A stretch of DNA of 64,000 nt from Pseudodonghicola flavimaris. GTDB lineage: Bacteria > Pseudomonadota > Alphaproteobacteria > Rhodobacterales > Rhodobacteraceae. The stretch lies in contig NZ_JASNJD010000002.1 in assembly GCF_030164425.1 (NCBI RefSeq), forward strand, positions 186,001 through 250,000, written 5' to 3'. Below, piece by piece: positions 38,149 to 47,973 of the stretch (positions within the stretch are counted from its first letter, which is position 1; each line of letters begins with the position of its first letter). The translations under genes were made by a program, and so were the position numbers. The notes under the pieces are model-generated. The model was not told where the DNA came from. It made no database searches and saw only the letters and a list, made by a program, of their open reading frames with translations.

Positions 38149-38846
38149 GCTGCCCCTCCCGCCGGCAAAAGCCGCTTGCGCGCCAGCCCGATCAGGCGGC
38201 GCGGCCGGCGCCGCAGCGCCACATGCCCGTTCAGCGCCTCGGTCAGCCGCGCCTCGGACATCTCGGCATCGATGCAGTTGCGCGGACGCAGGAAGCCATC
38301 TTGCCGCGCCTGCCCCCAATCGCTGGTGAACAGCGCCCCGAAGCCCTCGGTGGCGATCCGGCCCGCCACCCGCCGGTCATAAAGCCCGAAGGGCGCCGCC
38401 GCCCAGTCGATCGCCTGCCCGGACAGGTCCGCCAACTCGGCCCTCGCGTCGCGAAACTCCTGCTGGCGTCCGGTGGCATCCAGCTGGCGCCAGTCGCGGT
38501 GATCGCGCCCATGCAGGCCGATCCGCTGCCCTGCGGCCGCCAGCGCCGTCACCTCTTCGCGCCGCAGCGATCCCGGCTGGTCCAGCCGCCCCGCCAGCAG
38601 GAAGAACACCGCTGTGAGACCCCGCGCCTCAAGCTCCGGCAGGGCGATCCCGATATCCGAGGCATTGCCATCGTCGAAGGTGATCAGCGGTGCCGCCGGC
38701 CCCATGGCCGCGATCCGGTCGAGAATCGCGCAAAAGCGGTCGCGGCTCAGCCAAAAACGGGCCTCGCCCGGCTCCAGCTGCCGCGCCGGGCTGCCAAGAC
38801 CGTGGAAAATCAGAACCGTCTGATATGTGTCCGAGGAAAGCGCCAA
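38145..38846 (-). CDS. Polysaccharide deacetylase (NodB-like)
   Basis: 233 residues. The NodB motif 1 ITFDDG is present; motif 2 is IGLHGRDHRDW instead of the usual HTxxH, with two His near the expected place. APFGLYD fits motif 3. No clear signal peptide. It is coupled to the glycosyltransferase by ATGA and may tailor the same glycan. Substrate unknown. Confidence 0.82.
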   Translation of the reverse strand: MALSSDTYQTVLIFHGLGSPARQLEPGEARFWLSRDRFCAILDRIAAMGPAAPLITFDDGNASDIGIALPELEARGLTAVFFLLAGRLDQPGSLRREEVTALAAAGQRIGLHGRDHRDWRQLDATGRQQEFRDARAELADLSGQAIDWAAAPFGLYDRRVAGRIATEGFGALFTSDWGQARQDGFLRPRNCIDAEMSEARLTEALNGHVALRRRPRRLIGLARKRLLPAGGAA

Positions 38847-38940
38847 AAATCAAAGACCGAAAACTGACAGGATTTCGGCGCGATTATGTGTGCATTACCC
38901 TAGGTCACAAGAAAAATGTCACCCTTCCGGCGATTTGACC

Positions 38941-38972
38941 GGCCGCTGTGGCCCCAGCAGCCACAGGCGGCC
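38941..38972 (-). terminator. Hairpin after the ALDH16-like gene
   Basis: On the minus strand GGCCGC-C-TGTGGC pairs with GCCACA-GCGGCC, 12 bp around one bulged base and a 7-base loop. It sits about 50 bases after the ALDH stop (39025) and before the deacetylase start (38846). T-rich sequence (TTTTT at about 38913-38917 in that sense) comes a little later. Confidence 0.5.
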
Positions 38973-39024
38973 CCACGCCCGCCTTACCACAGCGGCAACG
39001 AGCACGCCCCCGTGTCTCCTGCGG

Positions 39025-41367
39025 TCAGGCGCCGTAGGGCACCCAGACGGTCTTCTCCTCGCTTGCCTGTTCCAGAAAGGGGCGCAGGTCGGCGTCAAAC
39101 CAGTCGTGCGCCAGCCCATCGTTGACCCAGGTGCGTTTCAGATTACCGGCCGCCGCCGCCTCGATCTCGGCCGAAAGAGCGGTGGAGGAGAAGCTCCAGA
39201 CCGCATCCACCCCCAGATGCGCCGCCAGCGGCCCGGCCAGATCGGCATGCGGGCCGGTCAGGATATTGACCACACCGGCCGGCACGTCCGAGGTGTCGAG
39301 GATCTGATAGAAATCCGTGGCCGCCAGCGGAAAGGGCTCCGACGCCGCCAGAACCACCCGGTTGCCCAGTGCGATGGCCGGTGCCATCGCCTTGACCAGC
39401 CCCAGCAGCGGCGCCTCGTCCGCACAGAGCGCGCCGATGATCCCCACCGGCTCCTTCAGCGCCACCGCCAGGCCGCGCAGCGGCACATTGGCGGTGCGCC
39501 CGTCCCATTTGTCGGCCCAGGCGGCGGCAGTGAACAGGTGCTGGATCGCGGCCTCCACCTCTCTTGCGCCATGGCGTTTGCCGGTCATCGCATCAATGCG
39601 GTGGGAGAACTCCCCGGCCCGGGCAGAGAGATTCTCGGCGATGTAATAGAGAATCTGCGCCCGCAGGTGACCGGTCGTGCCAGCCCAGCCGGCGGCGCCC
39701 TGCGCCGCCTCCACCGCGTTGCGCACATCCTTGCGCCCGGCGATCGGCGCCTGCCCCAGCAGCGCGCCGGCCTTCGACCAGATCGCCTGGGAGTAGCCGC
39801 CATCGGGCCGTGCCTGCTTGCCGCCGATATAGAGCTTGGGCGTGCGGTCGACCGGATCGACCGGCCCGCCACGGCCCGCCGGCATCGCCACGACCGGGGC
39901 CAGCGGTTTCGCCGTCGCCCGGGGCTGGGTGTAGGCCGCCAGCCCCTCCGATCCGCCTTCCCGGCCAAAGCCGCTTTCGCGCAGCCCCCCGAACGGGGCG
40001 GCCGCATCGAACAGGTTGGCGGCATTCACCCAGACCACGCCGGCCACCAGTTTCGGCGCGATGTCCAGCGCCGTACTGATATTCTCGCTCCAGACGGTGG
40101 CGGCCAGCCCATAGCGGCTGTTGTTGGCCAGCTGCACCGCTTCCGCCGGCGTGCGGAAGGTGGTGGAGACGAGGACAGGGCCGAAAATCTCCTCCTGCAT
40201 CAGCGGGTCGGAGGGCGCCAGGCCGGTGATCAGCGTCGGCGGATAGAAACAGCCCGCCGCCGGCAGGTCACAGATGGCGCGATGAGCGGCGCCGGCGCCA
40301 TTGGCGGCAACCATATCGGCGACACGGGCAAGCTGTTCGGCACTGACCAGCGCCCCGACATCGGTGCATTTGTCCAGCGGATCGCCAACCCGCAGCCGAT
40401 CCATCCGCGCCCGCAGCTTCACGTGAAACCGGTCCGCGACGGATTCCTGCACCAGCAGACGCGAGCCGGCACAGCAGACCTGCCCCTGGTTGAACCAGAT
40501 GGCATCCACCAGCCCCTCGACGGCGGAGTCCAAATCCGCGTCCTCGAAGACGATGTAAGGCGACTTGCCGCCCAGCTCCAAAGTCAGCGCCTTGCCTGAC
40601 CCGGCCGTCGCCACGCGGATCCGGCGCCCCACCTCGGTCGAGCCGGTAAAGGCGATCTTGTCGATGCCCGGATGGGTGACGATCATCTCACCCACCGCCC
40701 CGTCGCCGGTGACGATATTGACCACGCCCTTCGGCAGCCCGGCCTGCCGGCAGATATCGGCGAAAAGCATCGCGGTGAGAGTGGTCTGTTCGGCCGGTTT
40801 CAGCACCACGGTGTTGCCGGCCGCCAGTGCCGGGGCAACCTTCCACGCCAGCATCAGCAGCGGGAAATTCCAGGGGATGATCTGGCCGCAGACCCCCAGC
40901 GCCCGCTGATCGGGCAGCTCGACCTCCATCAACTGGGCCAAGCCCGCGTGATAATAGAAATGCCGCTGCGCCAGCGGCACATCCAGATCGCGGGCCTCGC
41001 GGATCGGTTTGCCACTGTCCAGAGTCTCCAGCACCGCGAACAGCCGCGCGTGTTTCTGCAAGAGCCGCGCCAGCGCATACAGATGGCGCGCCCGACCGGA
41101 CCCGCCCAACCCCTCCCACTTCGGTTGCGCCTTGCGGGCGGCGGCGACGGCGGCGTCGACATCTTCGGCCGTGGCCTGGGTCAGGTGCGCCAGAACCTCC
41201 CCCGTCGCGGGATTGATCGCGTCGAAGCTCGCGCCGGGGTCGGTGAACTGGCCGTCGATGAACTGGCCGAAACAATCGCCCTGATCGACCAGCCAGCTCA
41301 GCGCCTCGACGGCGCTCTCGGGGGCGGGACCGTATTCCATCGTCTCGAAAATCTCTTTGACGGTCAT
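39025..41367 (-). CDS. ALDH16-type double-domain aldehyde dehydrogenase
   Basis: 780 residues from ATG 41367; an in-frame start 18 bases upstream is less likely. The first ALDH domain (about 20-490) is complete, with [24 protein letters not shown] (Glu) and GQVCCAGSR (catalytic Cys). The second domain (about 510-780) keeps ALDH-like folds ([36 protein letters not shown]) but has no catalytic Cys or Glu and is a structural pseudo-domain, as in the ALDH16 family, of which a Rhodobacteraceae member has a known structure. It follows deoC after 51 bp; deoC makes acetaldehyde, which this enzyme could oxidise (inference). Confidence 0.9.
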   Translation of the reverse strand: MTVKEIFETMEYGPAPESAVEALSWLVDQGDCFGQFIDGQFTDPGASFDAINPATGEVLAHLTQATAEDVDAAVAAARKAQPKWEGLGGSGRARHLYALARLLQKHARLFAVLETLDSGKPIREARDLDVPLAQRHFYYHAGLAQLMEVELPDQRALGVCGQIIPWNFPLLMLAWKVAPALAAGNTVVLKPAEQTTLTAMLFADICRQAGLPKGVVNIVTGDGAVGEMIVTHPGIDKIAFTGSTEVGRRIRVATAGSGKALTLELGGKSPYIVFEDADLDSAVEGLVDAIWFNQGQVCCAGSRLLVQESVADRFHVKLRARMDRLRVGDPLDKCTDVGALVSAEQLARVADMVAANGAGAAHRAICDLPAAGCFYPPTLITGLAPSDPLMQEEIFGPVLVSTTFRTPAEAVQLANNSRYGLAATVWSENISTALDIAPKLVAGVVWVNAANLFDAAAPFGGLRESGFGREGGSEGLAAYTQPRATAKPLAPVVAMPAGRGGPVDPVDRTPKLYIGGKQARPDGGYSQAIWSKAGALLGQAPIAGRKDVRNAVEAAQGAAGWAGTTGHLRAQILYYIAENLSARAGEFSHRIDAMTGKRHGAREVEAAIQHLFTAAAWADKWDGRTANVPLRGLAVALKEPVGIIGALCADEAPLLGLVKAMAPAIALGNRVVLAASEPFPLAATDFYQILDTSDVPAGVVNILTGPHADLAGPLAAHLGVDAVWSFSSTALSAEIEAAAAGNLKRTWVNDGLAHDWFDADLRPFLEQASEEKTVWVPYGA

Positions 41368-41369
41368 GG

Positions 41370-41391
41370 CTTCTTCTCTGCTCAAATACTC
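41370..41391 (-). repeat. 22-nt intergenic repeat, copy D (supplies RBS of ALDH gene)
   Basis: In the minus sense: GAGTATTT, two variable bases (GA), GCAGAGAAGAAG, directly followed by CC and the ALDH ATG. The AGAAGAAG end is the only ribosome-binding site for that gene. Three more copies are at 47878, 55897 and 63096. Confidence 0.8.
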
Positions 41392-41418
41392 AACTGTCCG
41401 ACGCGCGCCGCGCCCGCC

Positions 41419-42408
41419 TCAGCCCGCCGCATGGCAATAGCCAGCGGAATAAGCGCCGGTGACATGGTGTTCCAGCTGCCGTTCGATATCCCCCAGAAGC
41501 GAGGAGGCGCCGAAGCGAAACAGGTCGGGCTGCAGCCAGCGGTCGCCCAGCTCCTCCTTGATCAGCGACAGATAGACCAGCGCATCCTTGGCCTTGGAAA
41601 TCCCGCCGGCGGGTTTATAGCCGACGCGGATGCCGGTGCGGTCGTAATAGTCGCGGATCGCCCGGATCATCACCAGCGACACCGGCAGCGTGGCGTTCAC
41701 CGCCTCCTTGCCGGTGGAGGTCTTGATGAAATCCGCCCCCGCCATCATGCAGACCAGCGAGGCACGAGCGACATTCTTCAGCGTCCCGAGCTCCCCCGTC
41801 GCCAGGATCGCCTTCACATGCGCCTCGCCGCAGGCCTCGCGGAACAGCCGCATCTCGTCGTAGAGCGCCTGCCAGTTGCCCTCCAGCACATGGCGGCGGG
41901 AAATCACGATGTCGATCTCCTCGGCCCCGGCGGCGACGCTTTCTCCGATCTCGGCCAGCCGCAGCGCGAAGGGCGACAGCCCGGCGGGAAAGCCGGTGGA
42001 GACGGCGGCGACCGGGATGCCAGACCCCTTGAGCGCGGCGACGGCGGGCGCCACCATCTCGTGATAAACACAGACCGCGCCGGTATGGAGGCTGTCGAAG
42101 CCGAGGGCGGCCAGCAGATCGGCGCGCAACGGCTGGCGCGCCTTGGCGCACAGCCGGCGGACCCGTTCGGCGGTGTCGTCGCCGGCGAGCGTGGTCAGGT
42201 CGATGCAGGTGATCGCCTTCAGCAGCCAGGCGGCCTGATAGTCCTTCTTGACGCTGCGGCGCGCCGGCAAGCTGGCGCAGCGGCGTTCGATGGCGGACCG
42301 GTTGGCGGTGGCCGCCCGCACCCAGGCCATGTCCAGCGGCAGGCCCGGATTGCGCGGGTCCGAGACCAACGGCAACTGGGTGGTGGCGGCGATCTCTGTG
42401 GTGGTCAT
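41419..42408 (-). CDS. deoC: Deoxyribose-phosphate aldolase DeoC
   Basis: 329 residues. (Beta/alpha)8 aldolase with [11 protein letters not shown] carrying the proton-relay Lys, the Schiff-base motif FIKTSTGK, and VGYKPAGGI with the phosphate-binding Lys. It cleaves 2-deoxyribose-5-phosphate to glyceraldehyde-3-phosphate and acetaldehyde in nucleoside catabolism. First gene of the pair with the ALDH16-like enzyme. Confidence 0.96.
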   Translation of the reverse strand: MTTTEIAATTQLPLVSDPRNPGLPLDMAWVRAATANRSAIERRCASLPARRSVKKDYQAAWLLKAITCIDLTTLAGDDTAERVRRLCAKARQPLRADLLAALGFDSLHTGAVCVYHEMVAPAVAALKGSGIPVAAVSTGFPAGLSPFALRLAEIGESVAAGAEEIDIVISRRHVLEGNWQALYDEMRLFREACGEAHVKAILATGELGTLKNVARASLVCMMAGADFIKTSTGKEAVNATLPVSLVMIRAIRDYYDRTGIRVGYKPAGGISKAKDALVYLSLIKEELGDRWLQPDLFRFGASSLLGDIERQLEHHVTGAYSAGYCHAAG

Positions 42409-42573
42409 GGGGCAGGATATCCGGGTCGGTCAGGTCGCGCAGAGGCTCGCATGGGGGCGCCGGCTTGGCAAGCGATGGCAGGCGCCAAAGCGACCCCGGC
42501 GGCCCCCGGCACGACGCAGATCAGCGGGTTTCCACACTGGAAGAATCGCCGCCCGTTCGCTACATCTGGGGGC

Positions 42574-44496
42574 ATGGTTACCCCCGACCCCCAGATCAGC
42601 GACATTCCCCGCCCGGTCATCCGGCAACTGGACGAGGCGGCGATCAACCGCATCGCCGCCGGCGAGGTTGTCGAACGCCCCGCCTCCGCCGTCAAGGAAC
42701 TGGTGGAGAACGCCATCGATGCCGGTGCCACCCGGATCGGCATCGAAGTCGCCGACGGTGGCAAGACGCTGATCCGGGCCACCGACAATGGCTGCGGCAT
42801 CGCCCCGGTCGATCTGCCCTTGGCCATGGCCCGCCATGCCACCTCGAAGATCGACGGCTCGGACCTTCTGAACATCCATACCTTCGGATTTCGCGGCGAG
42901 GCGCTGCCCTCGCTCGGCGCGGTCGGGCGGCTGACCATCACCAGCCGGTCCCCGGGGGCGGAGGCCGCCAGCATCCGTGTCGCCGGCGGCCGGATGGAGC
43001 CGGTGAAGCCCGCCGCCCTGCGCGCCGGCACGGTGGTCGAACTGCGCGATCTCTTCTTCGCCACCCCGGCCCGCCTGAAATTCATGCGTTCGGATCGTGC
43101 CGAATCGCAGGCGATCACCGATATCGTCAAACGGCTGGCGATGGCGGAACCCTCTGTCGGCTTCACCCTGCGCGATGTCTCCGGCGGTGGCGAGGGGCGG
43201 GTAACCTTCCGCGCCGATGCGGAAACCGGCGATCTGTTCGATGCGCTCGGCGCCCGGCTGGGGCAGGTGATGGGGCGGGAGTTCGTCGAAAATGCCCTGC
43301 CTATCGACGCCACCCGCGACGGCATCCGCCTGTTCGGCTATGCCGCGCTGCCGACCTATTCGCGCGGCGCGGCGGTGGCGCAGTATCTCTTCGTCAATGC
43401 CCGGCCGGTGCGCGACAAGATGCTGACCGGCGCGCTCCGCGCGGCCTATTTCGATTTCCTCAGCCGTGACCGGCATCCGGCGGCGGCGCTGTTCATCGAT
43501 TGCGACCCGACGCTGGTCGACGTCAACGTTCACCCTGCCAAATCCGAGGTGCGGTTTCGCGATCCCGGCGTGCCGCGCGGGCTGATCGTCTCTGCCCTGC
43601 GCCATGCGCTGGCCGAGGCCGGGCACCGTGCCTCCTCCACCGTCGCCTCCGCCACGCTGGGAGCGATGCGGCCCGAACCCATGGGAGAGACGCCGCGCGT
43701 CTATCAGATGGATCGCCCCTCGCTCGGCGCGCGGATCGCGTCCTATCGGGCACAAAGCCCCGAGGGGATGGTGCCGGCCCCGGCCTATGGCGCTCTGGCG
43801 CCCGGCCATGAGCCACCGGCACGGGCAGAGCCCGGTTTCGCCGAATTCTCCACCGCCTACAGCGGCCGGGTGGTCGAAGACAGCGCGCCGCCGCCCGATC
43901 AGGCACCGCTGGAGTCCCTGCCCCTCGGCGCCGCGCGCGGCCAGGTGCATGAGAATTACATCATCGCCCAGACCGAACGCGGCATGGTGATCGTCGATCA
44001 GCACGCGGCGCATGAACGGCTGGTCTATGAAAAGCTGAAAAAGCAGATGGCGGAAAACGGTGTCGCCGCCCAGGCGTTGCTGATCCCGGAGATCGTCGAA
44101 CTTTCCGCCGGTGATTGTGCCCGGCTGCTGGAGGTGGCAACGGAGCTGGAACGTTTCGGTCTCGGCATCGAGGCTTTCGGCGGCTCCGCCGTGGCGGTGC
44201 GCGAAACCCCGGCGATCCTGGGCGAAGTGAATGCCGAGGCGATGCTGCGCGATATCCTGGATGAGCTGGACGATGATGGCGAAAGCAATCTGGTACAGGC
44301 GAAGATCGAGGCGATCCTGTCCCGCGTCGCCTGCCATGGTTCGATCCGCTCCGGCCGCCGCATGCGGGCGGAGGAGATGAACGCGCTGCTGCGGGAGATG
44401 GAGGCGACGCCCCATTCCGGCCAGTGCAACCATGGCCGACCCACCTACGTCGAACTCAAGCTGTCGGATATCGAACGGCTGTTCGGCCGGACCTGA
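42574..44496 (+). CDS. mutL: DNA mismatch repair protein MutL (endonuclease-type)
   Basis: 640 residues from ATG 42574. N-terminal GHKL ATPase: [17 protein letters not shown] and [12 protein letters not shown]. The C-terminal domain has the metal-binding motif [12 protein letters not shown] starting at Asp475, which fits DQHA-x2-E-x4-E, and also ACHGSIRSG and CNHGRPT motifs. That marks a MutL with its own nicking activity, unlike the enzyme of E. coli, which uses MutH. A Pro-rich linker (about 345-430) joins the domains. Confidence 0.96.
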   Translation: MVTPDPQISDIPRPVIRQLDEAAINRIAAGEVVERPASAVKELVENAIDAGATRIGIEVADGGKTLIRATDNGCGIAPVDLPLAMARHATSKIDGSDLLNIHTFGFRGEALPSLGAVGRLTITSRSPGAEAASIRVAGGRMEPVKPAALRAGTVVELRDLFFATPARLKFMRSDRAESQAITDIVKRLAMAEPSVGFTLRDVSGGGEGRVTFRADAETGDLFDALGARLGQVMGREFVENALPIDATRDGIRLFGYAALPTYSRGAAVAQYLFVNARPVRDKMLTGALRAAYFDFLSRDRHPAAALFIDCDPTLVDVNVHPAKSEVRFRDPGVPRGLIVSALRHALAEAGHRASSTVASATLGAMRPEPMGETPRVYQMDRPSLGARIASYRAQSPEGMVPAPAYGALAPGHEPPARAEPGFAEFSTAYSGRVVEDSAPPPDQAPLESLPLGAARGQVHENYIIAQTERGMVIVDQHAAHERLVYEKLKKQMAENGVAAQALLIPEIVELSAGDCARLLEVATELERFGLGIEAFGGSAVAVRETPAILGEVNAEAMLRDILDELDDDGESNLVQAKIEAILSRVACHGSIRSGRRMRAEEMNALLREMEATPHSGQCNHGRPTYVELKLSDIERLFGRT

Positions 44497-44580
44497 GCCG
44501 CGCCCCGGGCTTGCTTTTTCCTCTGCGGTGGGTCAACTGGAAGGCAGCGGAACCAAACAAGAACAACGACGAGGCACTCC

Positions 44581-46047
44581 ATGACCGCGGATGAGATTTT
44601 CGCCAGGCTACAGGCCCTGCCGCCCGAGCAGGTGTTTGGCTGGGCCGCCGCCGTGCTGGGGCTGATCGCCCTCGTCCTGCTGCTCCGCCTCGCCGGGCTG
44701 AGACGGCTGAAACCGGAGCTGGCGGCGATGCGGGCCGATCTGGCCGCAGCCGAGGCCGAAGGCCAGACCCTGCGCGAGGCCCTGGCCGAGACCCGCGCCC
44801 AGTCCGCCCGGATTCCCGAGCTGCTGCAATCGCTGGACGACCTGCGCAACCTGCACGGCGACGAACAGCAGCTGCGCATCAGCGCCGAAACCGAATTGCG
44901 CACCCTGAAGGCCGAACACGAGGCCCGGCTGGAAGAGCTGCGCGGCATGAAGAAGGAGATGGAGGACCGGTTTTCCACCCTCGCCGCCGGGGTACTGCGG
45001 CAGAATTCGGAAAGCTTCCTGAAGCTCGCCTCGGAACGGTTCAAGTCGCATGAGGTGACCGCCAGCGAGGATCTGGAAAAGCGCAAGCTCGCCATCGAAA
45101 ATCTGGTCAAGCCGCTGAACGAACGGCTGACCGTCTTCGATACCCGCATCAAGGAGATCGAGAAGGCCCGGGGCGAAGCCTATGGCGCGATCCAGCAGCA
45201 GGTGCGCCTGCTGGCAGAGGGGCAGCAGGCGCTGGGGACCGAGACGCGCAAACTGGTGCAGGCGCTGCGCGCGCCCAAGACCCGCGGCCGCTGGGGCGAG
45301 ATGCAGCTGCGGCAGGTGTTCGACATGGCCGGCATGGCCGAGCACGTCGATTACACGCTGGAACACCATATGCAGACCGACGACGGTGCCCGACGCCCCG
45401 ACGCCATCGTCCAGATCCCCGGCGGCAAGAGCATCGTCGTCGATGCCAAGACCCCGCTGGAGGCCTATCTGGACGCGCTGGAAAGCGAGACGCCGGAGCT
45501 GCAGCAAAGCAATCTGGCCCGCCATGCCCGGCATGTCCGCGACCATGTGAAACTGCTGTCGTCCAAGGCCTATCAGGACCAGATCCCGACGACGCCGGAT
45601 TTCGTGGTGATGTTCATCCCCGGCGAAACCTTCGTCGCCGCCGCGGTGGAGAGCGACCCAGAGCTGATCGAATTCGCCTTTGAGCGCAAGGTGCTGATCG
45701 CCACCCCCACGACTCTTATGGCGCTGGTCAAGGCGATCGCCTACGGTTGGCAACAGGAGAAGATGGCGGAAAATGCGCTGGAGGTGCAGAAGGTGGCCAA
45801 GGATCTCTATGACCGGCTGAACACCTTCGGCAGCCATCTGGATGCGGTCGGCAAGGCGCTGAACCGCTCCGTCGATCATTACAACAAGGCCGTCGGCTCG
45901 CTGGAGACGCGGGTGCTGCCCTCGGCCCGCAAGTTCGAGGCGATGGGCGTGGTCACCCAGGGCTCCGAGATCGAGAGCCCGACGCTGGTGGAAAGCCAGA
46001 CCCGCAGCCTGTCCTCGCTGCCCGAGCGCGGCGCGGATCAGGGCTGA
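44581..46047 (+). CDS. rmuC: DNA recombination protein RmuC
   Basis: 488 residues. One N-terminal membrane helix (about 20-40), a long coiled coil (about 45-150) and the RmuC nuclease-like domain with GRWGEMQLRQVF, VDAKTPLEAYLDA and MFIPGETFVAAA. It limits inversion at short repeats and is thought to be a nuclease. It follows mutL after 84 bp on the same strand. Confidence 0.95.
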   Translation: MTADEIFARLQALPPEQVFGWAAAVLGLIALVLLLRLAGLRRLKPELAAMRADLAAAEAEGQTLREALAETRAQSARIPELLQSLDDLRNLHGDEQQLRISAETELRTLKAEHEARLEELRGMKKEMEDRFSTLAAGVLRQNSESFLKLASERFKSHEVTASEDLEKRKLAIENLVKPLNERLTVFDTRIKEIEKARGEAYGAIQQQVRLLAEGQQALGTETRKLVQALRAPKTRGRWGEMQLRQVFDMAGMAEHVDYTLEHHMQTDDGARRPDAIVQIPGGKSIVVDAKTPLEAYLDALESETPELQQSNLARHARHVRDHVKLLSSKAYQDQIPTTPDFVVMFIPGETFVAAAVESDPELIEFAFERKVLIATPTTLMALVKAIAYGWQQEKMAENALEVQKVAKDLYDRLNTFGSHLDAVGKALNRSVDHYNKAVGSLETRVLPSARKFEAMGVVTQGSEIESPTLVESQTRSLSSLPERGADQG

Positions 46048-46061
46048 GGCGCGCCGCTCGC

Positions 46062-47411
46062 ATGGCCCTGCCGCAGGAGACGATCCAGCTGTTCCGCCAG
46101 GCCGAGCTGCGGGCGGAGGCGCTGGTCGGGGTGCTGAGGATGCTGGCGGCGGCGGCGCTGGCGCTGTCCTTCGCGCTGGCCGTCGCCGACCGCCCTGTGC
46201 CCGACACCGCCTCTGCGGCGGTGCTGAGCCGCCAGTGGCTCTATGCCTTCGGCATGATGGGCGCCTATTTCGCCCTGGGGGCGCTGTCCTGGCTCGGCTA
46301 CCGCAGGGGCTGGCTGAAGATCTGGATGGTCTGGCCGGCGGCGACGGCGGATTGCCTGTTCTTTCTGGTCGGGGTCTGGGTCGGGATGGTCAACACCCAC
46401 CTGCCCGGCAGCCATACCTTTGTCTTCCCCTCGGTCTGGCTGGCACCGGTGGTACTGTCCTTCGGGGTGCTGCGCTTCAACCCCGGCATTCAGGCCTATA
46501 TCGCGATCCTCACCGTCGCTGGGCTGCTGCTGCTGATCAGCGTGCCCGCCGGGCCCGGGTTCGAGCCGCGCGCCGGCGCCGCGGCGGTGTTCCTGTCGTT
46601 TCCGCCCAACGTGATGCGCGTGGCGATGCTGGCGCTGGCCTGCGTCGTACTGGTGCTGGCCGGCGTGCGCACCCGCTGGCTGCTGCTGCGGTCGCTGACC
46701 GAGGCGCAGAAGGCGCTGAACCTCACCCGCTACCTGCCGGCGCAGCTGGCCCCCCGGCTGGCCGCCGGCGGGCTCGACGATCTGCGCCGCGGCCGCTGGC
46801 ACGAGGCGGCGGTGCTGTTCATCGACCTGCGCGGCTTCACCGGGCTCAGCCAGAACATGACCGCCGCCGAGCTGGCCGATTTCGCCACCGAATACCGCCG
46901 CCGGGTGGCGATCGTGGCGACCGAAACCAATGGCATTCTCGACAAGTTCATGGGCGATGCGGCAATGATCGTCTTCGAGGACAGCGGCACTCCGCAGAAG
47001 GCAGCCCGGGCCTGCCTGGATTGCGCCTTCGGCCTGCAGCAACAGATCGCCGATTGGTCGGCGGCCCGTCAGGCGCAGGGGCTGGCGCCGCTGGCCGCCG
47101 GCGTCGGGGCCCATTGGGGCGCGGTCTTCAGCGGCGTGGTCGGCCCCGGCGAACGGCTGGAATACTCCATCTTCGGCGACACGGTGAACACCGCCGCGCG
47201 TCTGGAGGAGGAGACAAAACGCCTGGCAGCCGCTATCGTGGTGTCCTGCGACCTGCTGCATGCGGCCGGACAGGACCCCGGGGCGCCGCCCTGGGACATC
47301 GCCGCGGAAACCGCCCTGCGCGGCCGCGCAGGCGCGCTGCAGCTGCGCGGGTTGCGCCTGCCGCCGGAGGCCGGCCCGCCGGGGCTGGCGCCGGTCGGGA
47401 ATTCCCGCTAA
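46062..47411 (+). CDS. Membrane-anchored class III adenylate cyclase
   Basis: 449 residues. About six membrane helices in the first 230 residues, then a class III cyclase domain (about 250-420). Metal Asp residues are in LFIDLRGFTGLS and KFMGDAAMIVFED; adenine-selecting Lys (DKFMGD) and Asp (FGDTVNT), and the transition-state Asn and Arg (NTAARLEE) are all present, so it should make cAMP. It starts 14 bp after rmuC and is probably cotranscribed. The signal it senses through the membrane part is unknown. Confidence 0.92.
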   Translation: MALPQETIQLFRQAELRAEALVGVLRMLAAAALALSFALAVADRPVPDTASAAVLSRQWLYAFGMMGAYFALGALSWLGYRRGWLKIWMVWPAATADCLFFLVGVWVGMVNTHLPGSHTFVFPSVWLAPVVLSFGVLRFNPGIQAYIAILTVAGLLLLISVPAGPGFEPRAGAAAVFLSFPPNVMRVAMLALACVVLVLAGVRTRWLLLRSLTEAQKALNLTRYLPAQLAPRLAAGGLDDLRRGRWHEAAVLFIDLRGFTGLSQNMTAAELADFATEYRRRVAIVATETNGILDKFMGDAAMIVFEDSGTPQKAARACLDCAFGLQQQIADWSAARQAQGLAPLAAGVGAHWGAVFSGVVGPGERLEYSIFGDTVNTAARLEEETKRLAAAIVVSCDLLHAAGQDPGAPPWDIAAETALRGRAGALQLRGLRLPPEAGPPGLAPVGNSR

Positions 47412-47505
47412 GCCGCGACAGGCCGCGCGGTTTGCGCAGGATCAACCACGCCGCGCCCCGGATCGCTATGCTGGTGCCCGAGGCTGCGAACAGGAGGACG
47501 AACAG

Positions 47506-47820
47506 ATGGAGATTTCCCCCCGCAAGGTCGCGCAGGTCGCCGTGATGGCCCGCGAGATCGACCGTGCCGAAGGTGAGATGCGCGCCTTCATCGACCGGAT
47601 GAGCGAGGACGAACAGGCAGAGCTGGTGGCGATCATGTGGATCGGCCGCGAGAGCTTTTTCGCCGAGGATTTCGAGGAAGCGGTCGAGACCGCCAAGCAG
47701 GAAGCCTCGACCCCCTGTTCGGATTACCTGATCGGCACCCCGCATCTGGCCGACCACCTGGAAAACGGGCTCGACGCGCTCGGCATCTCGGCCGAGGACG
47801 AGGAAAACGACCTGATGTGA
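47506..47820 (+). CDS. DUF3775-family protein
   Basis: 104 residues from ATG 47506 with AGGAGG 8 bases upstream. Helical and very acidic: ISPRKVAQVAVMAREID, then ELVAIMWIGRE and a LADHLENGLDALG C-terminal helix. It matches DUF3775, a small uncharacterised family of alphaproteobacteria. No signal or membrane segment. It follows the cyclase gene by 94 bp. Confidence 0.82.
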   Translation: MEISPRKVAQVAVMAREIDRAEGEMRAFIDRMSEDEQAELVAIMWIGRESFFAEDFEEAVETAKQEASTPCSDYLIGTPHLADHLENGLDALGISAEDEENDLM

Positions 47821-47877
47821 TGGCGCCGGCCCCCGTCGGGGCCCGGCTGACGCGCCTGCGGCGCGTGCCTTCGGCGA

Positions 47878-47899
47878 GAGTATTTTCGCAGAGAAGAAG
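47878..47899 (+). repeat. 22-nt intergenic repeat, copy A
   Basis: GAGTATTT, variable TC, GCAGAGAAGAAG, preceded by GCCTTCGGCGA as in copy B. It lies between convergent genes (ends at 47820 and 47974) and here serves no start codon. Confidence 0.8.
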
Positions 47900-47940
47900 C
47901 TAGGAGGCGCCCGGCCGCAGAGCTTGGCGCGCCGCGCAGG

Positions 47941-47960
47941 AGGGGCCCCGAAGGGCCCCT
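47941..47960. terminator. Bidirectional terminator hairpin, DUF3775 / saccharopine dehydrogenase
   Basis: AGGGGCCC pairs perfectly with GGGCCCCT (8 bp) around the stable tetraloop CGAA (TTCG on the other strand). It lies in the gap between the two convergent stops at 47820 and 47974. Confidence 0.65.
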
Positions 47961-47973
47961 TTGCAGCATCGGA

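Noticed and set aside
40672..42573. Long plus-strand extension upstream of mutL
   Set aside because: It is antisense to deoC and the ALDH gene. Conserved MutL sequence begins at ATG 42574.
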